A stretch of DNA of 33,614 bases from Gammaproteobacteria bacterium (GTDB taxonomy: Bacteria; Pseudomonadota; Gammaproteobacteria; Enterobacterales; Kangiellaceae), in contig JABXHQ010000139.1 in NCBI GenBank assembly GCA_013373545.1, positions 1 to 33,614 on the forward strand. The letters run 5' to 3'. Shown here one piece after another: positions 16,008 to 25,150 of this stretch. The position numbers and the translations under genes are program-made. Below the pieces are notes generated by a model. That model had not been told where the DNA came from. It was given only the letters and a program-made list of their open reading frames with translations, and did no database searches. The stretch's first letter is position 1. Every line of letters begins with the position of its first letter.

Positions 16008-19000
16008 TTAAAATAACTGGTAGTTTTCTAATAAGTCAAACAAGGTATATTCAGCCACGGGTTCATCGCCGATTATTACCAAAGGACTATCATTTACCCC
16101 ATCATTATTACTATCTGTGCGACTTTGATGCGAGAAATAATTCCCTAGATAACCTTGGTGACTTTGACCGGCATAAATATAATCGATGACACTGGGCGAA
16201 TACCAAATATTTACCGAGCCATTATTCGAGGCAATGCTGGGACCACTTGCATTATGGACAAACTGATTCAAATAAATATAGTTATTCGATGAATTAACTA
16301 ACTCCAACGTATCAATAACCATACCGGTGACTTTTGTTCTAACGTGATTCTCCGATAGTTCATTATCATTTGAACTGTAAAACCGAACACCATTCTTGTC
16401 GTTATAAAAGACCTCATTACGCACCAATACATTGAAGTTTGCATAATTAAGACCAAGACCAGTGTCTCGGTTGCTCTCTAATTTATTCGCTTCCACAAAT
16501 AAATTATCGCTGTTGTTAAGATAAAGACCATAGTAACTGTTATTATTTGCTTCGTTAGCACTGACGAGTCCGCCCGGCGATTTAAACAGCACAATACCCG
16601 AAATATCATTCTGATTCGCTTGATTATTTTCGAGTTCCACTGTGCCACTGCTTTCAATATAAATACCCACTTCTTGGTTATTATTAGTCACATTATTTTG
16701 CAAGCGACTAATGGCACCGACGGTATCTAGATGAATACCATTTTGATTATTCTCTGTAGCACTATTACCGCTCAAGAGATTATCACTACCCGAGTACACA
16801 CGGATGCCATTGCGACTTAAGCTCACCTGATTGTCACTGACGGTACAGTTACGACAATCTTTAACATAAATAGCTTCCATTGATTGATCGGATATTTGAT
16901 TATCGCGAATAACCGTATTTTCACTATTGGAAACTTCAATGCCTTTTTGTCCCCAATGGCGACAAACGTTACCAGCAATTAATAGATTATCGCTGTCATT
17001 CACCAATAAGCCACTATGATTCCGGTGCGCATCGTCATAACCACACAAGTTATTCAATACTTGACCATTATGCGAACCCGGCGCAAAACGAATTGCGGAG
17101 TAATAATATGAGCCAAATAAATCAAAACCATCAATGGTGACATTCGGTGCCGAGACATTAATAACGCGGCGAGCGTAATCAGCGGCTTGGATCTTTGTAA
17201 CAGCGGCACCATTCACTGAGCGCAGCGTGAGAGGTTTCGCGATGGTCAAGTTTTCCGAGTAATCGCCATCGGCTACCATCACTACCGCGCCAGGTAAGGC
17301 ATTATCAATGGCCGCCTGAATTGTCGGATAGTCCACCGGAACGTTCACCACGGGTACTGTTTGCGCGCTAAAATTAATTGAGGTTAATGCCTCATCGGCA
17401 ACCGTGATCATTAAATTTTCAGGCGTAAACAAATAACCAAGTTTTTCGGCCGATATCGTATATTGGCCGTTCTCGACATTTGCAAAAGTAAAGGTTCCAT
17501 CTTCACTGGTTAACTCAGTATCGATTGCACCATCACTTAGCACTAAACGAACATCGTCAAGGCTATTGTCAGCAAACGTTACTTGACCGCTCACGGAATA
17601 GCTTGGCTGCGTTGTAAATTCAAACACATAAGCATCGAGCATTGTATTACCCGATAAGTCGCTGATCGCTTGCGTCAGCGTTACTTGATAGGTTTGATTT
17701 GAAGTTAACCGATTGGTCGGTGTAAATGTTAGTAGGTTGCCGTTTGCCGTGATATCACCACCAATATCGGTAATACCGTCATTGACGATAAAACTGTATT
17801 CATTTACCGAGCTAATGGCAATAGCTTCCGAAAAAGTAACGTTAATAACGGTTTTTGCTGACGCATCGGTTACCTGAGCAACTGGCGAAGTTAAGTCAAT
17901 TACCGGCGATGACGGATCAGTATTAAGAGTAAACTCATCAAGATTGCTTACCCCATCATTGTCGTTGTCTCCGTTTGCATCATTCACTAAAGGTAACAAA
18001 CGGTGCAAGATTTCATAGCCATCACTCATACCATCTTGATCAGTGTCGGCTGAAAGAGGATCCGTTCCGTAAGTTTGGGTTTCTTCGCTATCGGAAAGAC
18101 CATCGCTGTCATCATCCAAATCAGCGTTATTACCAATGCCGTCATTATCCGTATCAACCGATTCATTCGCATCGAATGGGAACGCATCGTTGCTGTCAAT
18201 CACACCATCGTTATCATCATCGTTATCTGCATTGTTACCAATACCATCGCTGTCTGAATCAATCGACTCGCTGGGATCCAATGGGAACGCATCATCTTGA
18301 TCCGCGGTACCATCGTTATCGTCATCAGCGTCGGTGTTATTCCCAATACCATCGCCATCGGAATCCAAACTCTCCGCGGGATCAAATGGAAATGCATCTA
18401 ATAAATCATTTACGCCATCATTGTCGTCATCGGGATCAGCATTATTGCCAATACCGTCATTGTCATTATCGAGTGACTCATTGGGATCGAGCGGAAACGC
18501 ATCTTGAGTATCGGCGACGCCATCATTATCGTCGTCGTCATCGGCATTGTTACCAACTCCGTCACCATCACTATCGACGGTCTCCGATGGATCAAACGGG
18601 AACGCATCAAGACTATCGACTACGCCATCGTTATCACTGTCGCGCTGTGACGCGGCGCAGCCACTTTCATCGACACTTGCGCCAATGGGCGTATTAGGAC
18701 AAAGGTCGTTTGCATTCGAAACACCATCATTGTCATCGTCAGGATCTTGCTCTGGCAATTGCAATATTTGTAACTTATCAATTGCGATATCACCGCGAAA
18801 GCCGCCAACAGCCACCGCCCGGATCCGAATATGCTCAACTCGGTAATTCGTCAAATCAATTTCGGCTTGAGCGTAAGGCTGATCTTGAGTGTTTTGTTGT
18901 TGTCCAGTTTGCTGCCATACATCAAAGATCCAAGTACCATTGCTCTGTACATCAACCGCTAAAGTTCCAATTTCAGTTCCGAACATATGATATTGAAACT

Positions 19001-20132
19001 TAAAAATTAGCTGCTCTTTATCCAGTAACGGACTGATTAAGTGCGCTTCATCGCCCGCATTAATGGCATAACCAGAAGAGGTTTCAAAAAAGTAATAGAA
19101 AGCACTGTTATCGGCGCCAGTCAGCGGTCCAGTACCAGATGAAGGCGTACCGTTACTATCGCGCAACCAATCACTATCATCCATTGGCGCGTTAATCCAG
19201 GGGCTTGATGTCGATTCAAAATCTTCAATTAATACCGGAAAGGGTTCCGATGCATCAAGCACCGTAATGGTTAACTCCTCTTCGGCAGTTAACTGGCCAT
19301 CAGATGCTTCAATAACAAATTTATTATCACCGACTGCGGCAGCGGTAGGTACTCCAGATAAGTCGCCATTGCTCGCTACAGTTAACCAATCTGGGCCAGA
19401 AACTTTGCTAAAACTAACCGTGTCTCCGTTCGCATCGATTACATCATTAGCCAGTGAATCTTGGTAGGCTTGCTCAGGATACGCACTCGATTTGACCAAC
19501 GGGATCAAAGTGAACTTGGGCGCAACGGGTCCAAGATCCAACGTTTCAATCTGAATATTATCCAACGCCATATCGCCGCGGAAACCTCCCGCCGCGGTAG
19601 CCCGCAACCGTACTTGCGAAGCATTAAACATCGATAGGTCGATTTCTGCTCGACGATAACCTTCGCTTTGCACCGATTGTTGCTGTCCGGTGATTTGCCA
19701 GATATCGTTAACCCAAGCACCATTACTGAGAATATCCACCGCCAGTGTTCCCATATTGCCGCCGAACATATGATAGTCAAACGACAATAAGACATTGGAA
19801 GAAGGCAGCACCGGTCCCATTAGGATCGCTCGATCACCCGAGTAATAAGCCGCACCACCGGAGGTTTCTAGGTACACATAATAACGCGAACCCTGTGCAC
19901 CCGTTAGTGGGCCAGTGCCACTCGAAGGGGTACCATCAGCATCTCGCGACCAATCGCGATTGTCATCTTGAGTCACATTACTCCAGTTTCCCAAACCCGC
20001 TTCAAAGTCATCAAAAAATAACGTGGATGCATTGCTCACCGATGTTAACAATAAGCTACTCAGTAGAGCCACGGTTCGAATAAACGAAGGTCGCATACTA
20101 TGCCGGTGCACAGCTCGATTAGTCAGGCGCAT
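16008..20132 (-). CDS. Giant secreted multidomain protein with TSP3 repeats and beta-helix
   Basis: The 1374-residue product has a signal peptide (about residues 13-35) and then, in order: a MAM-like domain (~38-195), a cadherin/He_PIG-like domain (~200-293), a second MAM-like domain (~300-455) sharing SSGTGPLTGA with the first, calcium-binding thrombospondin type 3 repeats (~465-735) including five 35-residue units, a SbsA-like Ig domain (~745-845), a carboxypeptidase regulatory-like domain (~848-925) and a NosD/pectate-lyase-like parallel beta-helix (~930-1340). It is probably an extracellular adhesin or polysaccharide-acting protein; no catalytic residues can be picked out and no C-terminal sorting tag is seen. 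AGGAA precedes the ATG at 20132; the ATG at 20096 gives a tidier signal peptide but has no clear ribosome-binding site. Confidence 0.88.
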   Translation of the reverse strand: MRLTNRAVHRHSMRPSFIRTVALLSSLLLTSVSNASTLFFDDFEAGLGNWSNVTQDDNRDWSRDADGTPSSGTGPLTGAQGSRYYVYLETSGGAAYYSGDRAILMGPVLPSSNVLLSFDYHMFGGNMGTLAVDILSNGAWVNDIWQITGQQQSVQSEGYRRAEIDLSMFNASQVRLRATAAGGFRGDMALDNIQIETLDLGPVAPKFTLIPLVKSSAYPEQAYQDSLANDVIDANGDTVSFSKVSGPDWLTVASNGDLSGVPTAAAVGDNKFVIEASDGQLTAEEELTITVLDASEPFPVLIEDFESTSSPWINAPMDDSDWLRDSNGTPSSGTGPLTGADNSAFYYFFETSSGYAINAGDEAHLISPLLDKEQLIFKFQYHMFGTEIGTLAVDVQSNGTWIFDVWQQTGQQQNTQDQPYAQAEIDLTNYRVEHIRIRAVAVGGFRGDIAIDKLQILQLPEQDPDDDNDGVSNANDLCPNTPIGASVDESGCAASQRDSDNDGVVDSLDAFPFDPSETVDSDGDGVGNNADDDDDNDGVADTQDAFPLDPNESLDNDNDGIGNNADPDDDNDGVNDLLDAFPFDPAESLDSDGDGIGNNTDADDDNDGTADQDDAFPLDPSESIDSDSDGIGNNADNDDDNDGVIDSNDAFPFDANESVDTDNDGIGNNADLDDDSDGLSDSEETQTYGTDPLSADTDQDGMSDGYEILHRLLPLVNDANGDNDNDGVSNLDEFTLNTDPSSPVIDLTSPVAQVTDASAKTVINVTFSEAIAISSVNEYSFIVNDGITDIGGDITANGNLLTFTPTNRLTSNQTYQVTLTQAISDLSGNTMLDAYVFEFTTQPSYSVSGQVTFADNSLDDVRLVLSDGAIDTELTSEDGTFTFANVENGQYTISAEKLGYLFTPENLMITVADEALTSINFSAQTVPVVNVPVDYPTIQAAIDNALPGAVVMVADGDYSENLTIAKPLTLRSVNGAAVTKIQAADYARRVINVSAPNVTIDGFDLFGSYYYSAIRFAPGSHNGQVLNNLCGYDDAHRNHSGLLVNDSDNLLIAGNVCRHWGQKGIEVSNSENTVIRDNQISDQSMEAIYVKDCRNCTVSDNQVSLSRNGIRVYSGSDNLLSGNSATENNQNGIHLDTVGAISRLQNNVTNNNQEVGIYIESSGTVELENNQANQNDISGIVLFKSPGGLVSANEANNNSYYGLYLNNSDNLFVEANKLESNRDTGLGLNYANFNVLVRNEVFYNDKNGVRFYSSNDNELSENHVRTKVTGMVIDTLELVNSSNNYIYLNQFVHNASGPSIASNNGSVNIWYSPSVIDYIYAGQSHQGYLGNYFSHQSRTDSNNDGVNDSPLVIIGDEPVAEYTLFDLLENYQLF
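18078..18602 (-). repeat. Five tandem 105-bp repeats coding TSP3 calcium-binding units
   Basis: Within the giant gene, five tandem 35-codon units encode the pattern FPxDPxES.DxDxDGIGNNAD.DDDNDG, dense in Asp for calcium binding. The last unit is degenerate at its end. The opposite strand is open over this stretch and would give a His/Arg/Tyr-rich product, which is a by-product of the Asp codons. Confidence 0.8.
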
Positions 20133-20488
20133 GATTGACGTTCCTATTATTGTCGATAATATTGGGTATTAATATCTGCGCGAAGGCTCGCCCACCAAGG
20201 CGTGTGCTAATAGTAATGGCATACTCTATCGTCAGCACTAATGCGCTGTAACGACGCTCGCTCAATGCTCTATCAGCGACGCGTTTCGACCACAAAGAGT
20301 ATGTAAAACGACAACAGTCCTTTCGCTCAAATAATAATCAAAAATCCATAAATAGTGCTTACTACTAAATATCCGTATTCAGTAGTCTTTCCATGTTTAA
20401 ACTAAGCTTGTAGGCTAAGTGCCGCAAAAGAAAATAGGCGAGCACTTATCTCATTATACTGATATTCGACGCGAATACAATTTTCGCT
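20133..20488. other. Intergenic region, possible structured leader
   Basis: This 356-bp gap lies between the DUF817 gene and the giant gene, both on the minus strand. It can form an 8-bp long-range pairing, CATACTCT (20220-20227) with AGAGTATG (20296-20303), enclosing TCGCT / AGCGA and CAGC / GCTG stems. Further right, TAAGTGC (20416-20422) pairs with GCACTTA (20442-20448), which might be a terminator for DUF817 but lacks a U-tract. No gene is visible and I cannot place the promoter with confidence. Confidence 0.4.
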
Positions 20489-21283
20489 TCAGACAGCCTT
20501 ATTCTTCGGTGATCCCACCCGTACCGGATTAACAAATGAGACTAAAACAAAGCTCAGCAACATCAACAAATACCAAGAGCTTAGTTTCGCTAACGACACT
20601 AACTGCCATACCTCCGCTTGCTCCGGATAATGCCAGATATCAACAAAGGTCGCGACATTCTCAGCAAACCAGATAAACAAAGCAACTAAAAACCAACCGA
20701 ATAATAACGGCATCGAACGATACTCAGTTGCGACTTTAAAATAGATTTGGGTACGAAAAAATAGCACGACGGTAAAGCCAAGTAACCACCACCGAATATC
20801 CCAGATAAAGTGATGAGTAAAGAAGTTCAAATAAATTAAGGTCACCAGAATAACGGTTAAGTATTTCGCAGGATAATAAGAAAACCGAAAGTCAAAAATT
20901 CGCCACACGCGCGTCAAATAGCTCCCCACCGCACTGTACATAAACCCGGTAAACAGCGGTACATTCGCAATACCAAAATAATAGGCTTCGGGGTAATACC
21001 ATGAGCCAATGGCATCGGATGTTTTAAATAACTCCATAATAGTTGCCACGACATGGAACACAACAATTACTAAAGATTCACGCCAAGTCTCGAGCTTAAA
21101 CAGTAACAAAAATAACTGAAATACGATCGCGGCGAGAAAAATAAAGTCATAACGATGCAAGGATTCCAGCGGATACCAATATTTGGTCACCACCATAACC
21201 AGCAGCAAAAAACCACCGAATAAACAGGCGTAGGCTTGCTTTAAGCCAAACTGGATAAATTCAAATATAAATGTCTTGATCAT
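20489..21283 (-). CDS. DUF817 family integral membrane protein
   Basis: The 264-residue protein has about eight hydrophobic helices and the pattern I associate with DUF817 (YoaT-like) proteins: [16 protein letters not shown] at the start, IGSWYYPE and [17 protein letters not shown] in the middle, and [20 protein letters not shown] later, with conserved polar residues inside helices. The function is unknown; carotenoid-related proteins have a similar look, but that is only a resemblance. The ATG at 21283 is chosen; an in-frame GTG at 21298 is an alternative and neither has a strong ribosome-binding site. It is divergent from the CvpA gene. Confidence 0.85.
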   Translation of the reverse strand: MIKTFIFEFIQFGLKQAYACLFGGFLLLVMVVTKYWYPLESLHRYDFIFLAAIVFQLFLLLFKLETWRESLVIVVFHVVATIMELFKTSDAIGSWYYPEAYYFGIANVPLFTGFMYSAVGSYLTRVWRIFDFRFSYYPAKYLTVILVTLIYLNFFTHHFIWDIRWWLLGFTVVLFFRTQIYFKVATEYRSMPLLFGWFLVALFIWFAENVATFVDIWHYPEQAEVWQLVSLAKLSSWYLLMLLSFVLVSFVNPVRVGSPKNKAV

Positions 21284-21417
21284 ACTACTGTGTGCCACAC
21301 TTATCGGTCAGTATAGGTGTTTAAGCAAGCGCCAGAATAACAAGGATTTCACCTCTGCAGGAACTTTGCTAGGATATTAGCAACTATTATCGTTTGCCCA
21401 AGCATTGAGAGCTCGTC

Positions 21418-22521
21418 ATGTTAGCCACAATATTATTAGTTGTCAGCATTTTATATTTTCTCATTCAAGGCTACCGTAAAGGCTTGTACAAGTTTTTATT
21501 CCGTTTGCTCGGTCTAGTGATTGCTTATGTTGGCACTTTTTTTCTCGCCCCTATTGTGGCCGAGAAGCTCAATGACAGCACCGGGCTTAATGGATTACTC
21601 GGCTATATCATTGCTGCAATCAGCGTATTTATCGTAATTAGCATGGTCGCCGACTTATTACTGTCGTTACTACACAAATATTGGTTAAAAGGACAAGATA
21701 AACTCTCGGCAATTAATCGTTTTGGCGGTGCAGCCGTAGGCGTTGTCATTGGAGTATTCATTGGCTTTTTGTCCATTTGGTTTGTCTCAACATTGCGTCA
21801 AGTGATAACACCACAGCCGTACACCGAAGCGGAATTGCTCAAAGCCGGTGATGATCTCAACCAATTGGAAAAGTGGTCGCGGGAGTTTATCGCCAGTATT
21901 GTCGCAGGTGCTGTGAATGCAACCACCGATGAGCCGGAACTCGCGAATATAACGTCGCAATTAATGCGCGCTCCGGAAGTGACCATCGGCCATGTGCGAC
22001 AGCTCAGCAACAGTTCTGAATTTCGCGAGTTGTTTTTAAATCCGCGCAATCAGGCGGTGTTAAATCGCGGCGATATCGATGAACTTATCAACTTACCAGC
22101 TTTTAAACAGTTGCTGGCCCAGAGTAACTTTCAGGCTTTGCAAGATAACTTGCTGGCTGATGCCAATAGCACTGATGTTCCACGAGTATTAGCGGAGAAA
22201 GTTCGCGACATGTGGGCGCGCGCACAATTCGCGCAAAATGATCCCACCACCCAAGCGCTACTGCGCGATCCGGAACTGCAGCAGTTACTGCAAAGCGGAC
22301 AAGTGCTTGCGGTATTAAATTCCGAAAAACTGACTCAGTTGTTTGAACGCCTAATGTCTGCCGAAGCACTTAACTACTCGGCGCAGCTTAAGGCGCAGGC
22401 GGTTGAGCATGGACTGATTGAAACCAACGAGCAAACCCTTAAAGACTCAAAGGTGTATCGCTGGGTTGATGATAAAGGGCGCGTCCACTATTCAGACAAA
22501 CCGCCAGAGGACCAGCCTTAG
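21418..22521 (+). CDS. CvpA family membrane protein with C-terminal DUF4124
   Basis: The 367-residue protein begins with a CvpA-like region of four transmembrane helices (residues ~1-125), including RKGLYKFLFRLLGLVIAYVGTFF and the conserved GGAAVGVVIGVFIG. A ~190-residue soluble helical region follows, and the last ~25 residues (VYRWVDDKGRVHYSDKPPE) match the DUF4124 pattern common in small exported proteins. CvpA proteins are inner-membrane proteins linked to colicin V production and envelope stress. The fusion with DUF4124 is unusual compared with the ~160-residue E. coli CvpA. Only a weak GAG precedes the ATG. It lies 133 bp before cysG in the same direction. Confidence 0.86.
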   Translation: MLATILLVVSILYFLIQGYRKGLYKFLFRLLGLVIAYVGTFFLAPIVAEKLNDSTGLNGLLGYIIAAISVFIVISMVADLLLSLLHKYWLKGQDKLSAINRFGGAAVGVVIGVFIGFLSIWFVSTLRQVITPQPYTEAELLKAGDDLNQLEKWSREFIASIVAGAVNATTDEPELANITSQLMRAPEVTIGHVRQLSNSSEFRELFLNPRNQAVLNRGDIDELINLPAFKQLLAQSNFQALQDNLLADANSTDVPRVLAEKVRDMWARAQFAQNDPTTQALLRDPELQQLLQSGQVLAVLNSEKLTQLFERLMSAEALNYSAQLKAQAVEHGLIETNEQTLKDSKVYRWVDDKGRVHYSDKPPEDQP

Positions 22522-22654
22522 CCGCCATGGAGTGATAGCCGAGCGGTTATCGGCGCTTATAGCCAAATACATATAACACCATTGCCAGCCGTTATTTGTT
22601 CAAATATCGAGCACGCGGCACAATCGATCCAACGAATACTGATCGGCAAGTGCA

Positions 22655-24136
22655 ATGGACTATTTTCCCATATTTACCCAACTAAAAAATCGACGTGTAT
22701 TACTGGTGGGCGCCGGTGAGGTCGCAGCTCGTAAACTCGACTTGCTTTATCAAGCAGGCGCCAGTGTAACAATCGTTGCTCCGCATATCGGCACCGCTGT
22801 TCAACAACAGCTTCAGCTTGATGCCAACGGCGAACAGCGCATTCGCGTTCATCAGCGCCCATACCACGAGCACGACATAACTGCGGTTCATCTCGTGATC
22901 GCGGCGACCAACAATCAAGCGGTAAACCAAGCGGTTTTTCGTGATGCCGAACGCAACCATATTTTTGTTAACGTAGTTGATCAGCAACCGCTGTGTTCGT
23001 TTATTACTCCGGCGATTGTTGACCGCGCGCCACTTACCATTGCCATTAGTTCGGCCGGACAAGCACCGGTACTCGCGCGCTTAATCCGGGCAAAATTAGA
23101 ATCGTGGATCCCGACCCGTTACGGCAAGCTGGCACAACTCGCGCAAAAGTTTCGTGATCAAGTCAAACAAACGCTAAGCACCGGTGCTCAGCGTAAACGC
23201 TTTTGGGAGACGATCTTTGAAGGCCCGGTTGCCAACAAAGTTTTTGCAAACCGAACCGCAGCTGCGGAACAAGCGTTGCTCTCAACCTTACAAAATTTCA
23301 CTGCCGATGAGCGAACTCAGACTGGTGAAGTTTATTTGGTGGGCGCCGGTCCGGGCGATCCCGATCTGTTAACCTTTAAAGCGCTACGCTTAATGCAACA
23401 AGCAGATGTAGTGGTATACGATCGTTTGGTGTCGAAGCCAATACTCAACCTCGTTCGCCGCGATGCACAGCGCATTTTTGTCGGTAAGCAGCGAGCTAAC
23501 CATTGCTTGTCGCAAACCGGTATCAACGAATTGCTCATTAAACTAGCCAAGCAAGGTTTACGAGTGGTAAGGCTAAAAGGCGGCGATCCCTATATTTTTG
23601 GGCGCGGCGGCGAAGAAGCCCAGCAGTTAGTAGCCGCCGGAGTTGCGTTTGAAGTAGTCCCCGGCATTACCTCCGCGGCGGGTACGTCGAGTTACTGTGG
23701 GATCCCATTAACCCATCGCGACTTTGCGCAATCGGTAACTTTCGCCACTGGACATTTAAAAAATGATAGTGTCGAACTCGACTGGACAGCACTCGCGCAA
23801 ACCAACAATACCTTAGTAGTCTATATGGGATTAGCGAGCCTAAATATTATTAGTGAACAATTGATTGCCCATGGTCGCAATAAGCAGATTCCAGTTGCGG
23901 TGGTACAAAATGCAACGCGGCCTGACCAAAAAGTGGTGATTGGTACGTTAGAAACTATTGCGGACAAAGTTCAGCAAGCAAAGCTGTCCTCTCCAGCGAT
24001 GATCATTATTGGTGAAGTCGTCGCCCTGTATGATGAGCTGAATTTAACCGAGCAGAACTCACAAACAATAGATGTGCCGCAATACCCTGTTTCGCAGGCC
24101 TATGACGAGGAAGCACTTTTTCAAAAGACGGCTTAA
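22655..24136 (+). CDS. cysG: Siroheme synthase (trifunctional CysG)
   Basis: The 493-residue protein makes siroheme from uroporphyrinogen III. The N-terminal part has a Rossmann motif LLVGAGEVAARK (residues ~17-27) for NAD-dependent precorrin-2 oxidation, with Asp109 in NVVD and Ser133 in ISSAG corresponding to the E. coli/Salmonella residues Asp104 and Ser128. The C-terminal SAM-dependent methyltransferase starts near residue 226 with VYLVGAGPGDPDLL and contains VVRLKGGDPYIFGRGGEE and GIPLTHRD. It ends with a ~28-residue extra tail compared with E. coli (457 residues). Siroheme is the cofactor of sulfite and nitrite reductases. No strong ribosome-binding site precedes the ATG, but the N terminus MDYFPIF matches the family. 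Confidence 0.96.
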   Translation: MDYFPIFTQLKNRRVLLVGAGEVAARKLDLLYQAGASVTIVAPHIGTAVQQQLQLDANGEQRIRVHQRPYHEHDITAVHLVIAATNNQAVNQAVFRDAERNHIFVNVVDQQPLCSFITPAIVDRAPLTIAISSAGQAPVLARLIRAKLESWIPTRYGKLAQLAQKFRDQVKQTLSTGAQRKRFWETIFEGPVANKVFANRTAAAEQALLSTLQNFTADERTQTGEVYLVGAGPGDPDLLTFKALRLMQQADVVVYDRLVSKPILNLVRRDAQRIFVGKQRANHCLSQTGINELLIKLAKQGLRVVRLKGGDPYIFGRGGEEAQQLVAAGVAFEVVPGITSAAGTSSYCGIPLTHRDFAQSVTFATGHLKNDSVELDWTALAQTNNTLVVYMGLASLNIISEQLIAHGRNKQIPVAVVQNATRPDQKVVIGTLETIADKVQQAKLSSPAMIIIGEVVALYDELNLTEQNSQTIDVPQYPVSQAYDEEALFQKTA

Positions 24137-24564
24137 CAAGCAGCTTAAAAGTTGTTGAACGTAAGGATGAGGACATCGGTTCATGCTGCTAGTTTTACGT
24201 CTCAGCTTTTCTCTTTGGGTCTGTGCTGTTCTCTTTTGGGACTGATTGCTGAAATTTTGAAAATGGCTTTTGTCGAACGCATAGCGGCCGTTTTGATGTC
24301 TGTTAACGCCCAAAGCAGCGGCAGACGCAGCGCGCAGCCGTTTGGCTACCCTTGTTATATTTACGGAACAATTATGAAATGACCCGTTACTGGATGTAAA
24401 GTAAGTAAGGCTAGAGTCAATTATCGAACTTCATATTTTAAACGGCGATATCGACAAAAGGTTAAGCCAGCGACAAATTGAATCTGACCTTAACTTTATA
24501 ATTTTACGAAAAATTGCCAAAGTGGTGGCTCTCCTCAAAATCTCGAGCTCACTGACTCTATGAC
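24137..24564. other. Intergenic region with attC-like hairpin and mobile repeat
   Basis: This 428-bp gap lies between convergent genes. It holds an imperfect inverted repeat at 24304-24357 with TAAC / GTTA ends and GCCCAAAGCAGC versus GCCAAACGGCTGC arms, and a degenerate copy of the dispersed element at 24406-24493. Two overlapping readings on opposite strands of 76 and 84 codons lack family resemblance and are not called. Confidence 0.5.
24406..24493. repeat. Dispersed inverted-repeat element, degenerate full-length copy
   Basis: The left end TAAGGCTAGAGTCAATT and the right end AAATTGAATCTGACCTTAA are decayed forms of the TAGGGTCAGAGTCAATT inverted repeats. The interior shares ATCGAACTTCATATT with the copy at 25.06 kb. 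Length is 88 bp and there is no coding capacity. Confidence 0.72.
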
Positions 24565-25011
24565 TCATAATGCACGGCACAGTTTCTTTTTGTAACCTTC
24601 CTTTTGCATCTTGAAATAAAACTCTGATCTCTCACTTGGAACTAAGTCTTCAGATATACAAAAAAATCTACGTAAGATCTGCCAGTCTATCAACTTGAAG
24701 ATATCATCGCGTTTTTCCACTATAAGTAAGACATACCGGTACTCTTTAAAAGCATAAACACTATCAACATTAATTGTGTAAGTCAGTTCGCTAATATCAA
24801 ACTCTTCATCACGATCAATATCCATAATCACAACAAAGCTTATATCAAAAGCCCCTGGTGTAATCCAGTCTTGGCCATCTCTGACTACTACTTCTCCCAT
24901 GCTTTTATGCTTACTAGCCTTGTACTCAGTTAGGAGAAAATACCTCTCGCCTTCAGAGAAACAAGAAGATATAGATAACACGATCAAACTTAGTGTTAGA
25001 ATAATTTTCAC
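24565..25011 (-). CDS. Putative small lipoprotein of unknown function
   Basis: The 148-residue product begins MKIILTLSLIVLSISSC, a lipoprotein-type signal with the candidate acylated cysteine at residue 17. The mature part is charged and beta/alpha mixed, with an acidic MDIDRDEEFDISEL segment that looks like a single calcium-loop-type stretch, and two cysteines near the C terminus (FFCISED, KKLCRAL). The start is GTG behind AAGGTG. No family is recognised. It is the first of five small same-strand genes set among mobile repeats. Confidence 0.7.
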   Translation of the reverse strand: MKIILTLSLIVLSISSCFSEGERYFLLTEYKASKHKSMGEVVVRDGQDWITPGAFDISFVVIMDIDRDEEFDISELTYTINVDSVYAFKEYRYVLLIVEKRDDIFKLIDWQILRRFFCISEDLVPSERSEFYFKMQKEGYKKKLCRAL

Positions 25012-25057
25012 TTTTACACCTTGCTTTTTCGGCGGCTGAAATAAATAGAGGAATAAA

Positions 25058-25143
25058 TAGGGTCAGAGTCAATTATTGAACTTCATATTGTAAAAAGCAA
25101 TATACGGAAAGAACAGACTAGAGCTAAATTGACTCTGACCCTA
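25058..25143. repeat. Dispersed inverted-repeat element, intact copy
   Basis: An 86-bp element bounded by perfect 17-bp inverted repeats, TAGGGTCAGAGTCAATT (25058-25074) and its reverse complement (25127-25143). The interior contains a small ATATTG / CAATAT hairpin. It abuts a perfect 10-bp tandem duplication, CTAATTTTCT at 25141-25150 and 25151-25160; the second copy contains the stop codon of the neighbouring gene. With no coding capacity, it is best read as a REP/MITE-type non-autonomous mobile element. The ends resemble repeats I associate with REP-associated tyrosine transposases. Confidence 0.85.
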
Positions 25144-25150
25144 ATTTTCT

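Noticed and set aside
17975-18697. 240-codon open frame on the plus strand, His/Arg/Tyr-rich
   Set aside because: It is the complement of the Asp-codon-rich TSP3 repeats of the giant gene; its composition is an artefact of that repeat and it has no ribosome-binding site or family resemblance.
24059-24382. Two overlapping open frames on opposite strands after cysG
   Set aside because: Both are short, one overlaps the end of cysG, neither resembles a known protein, and the region contains an inverted repeat that explains part of the openness.
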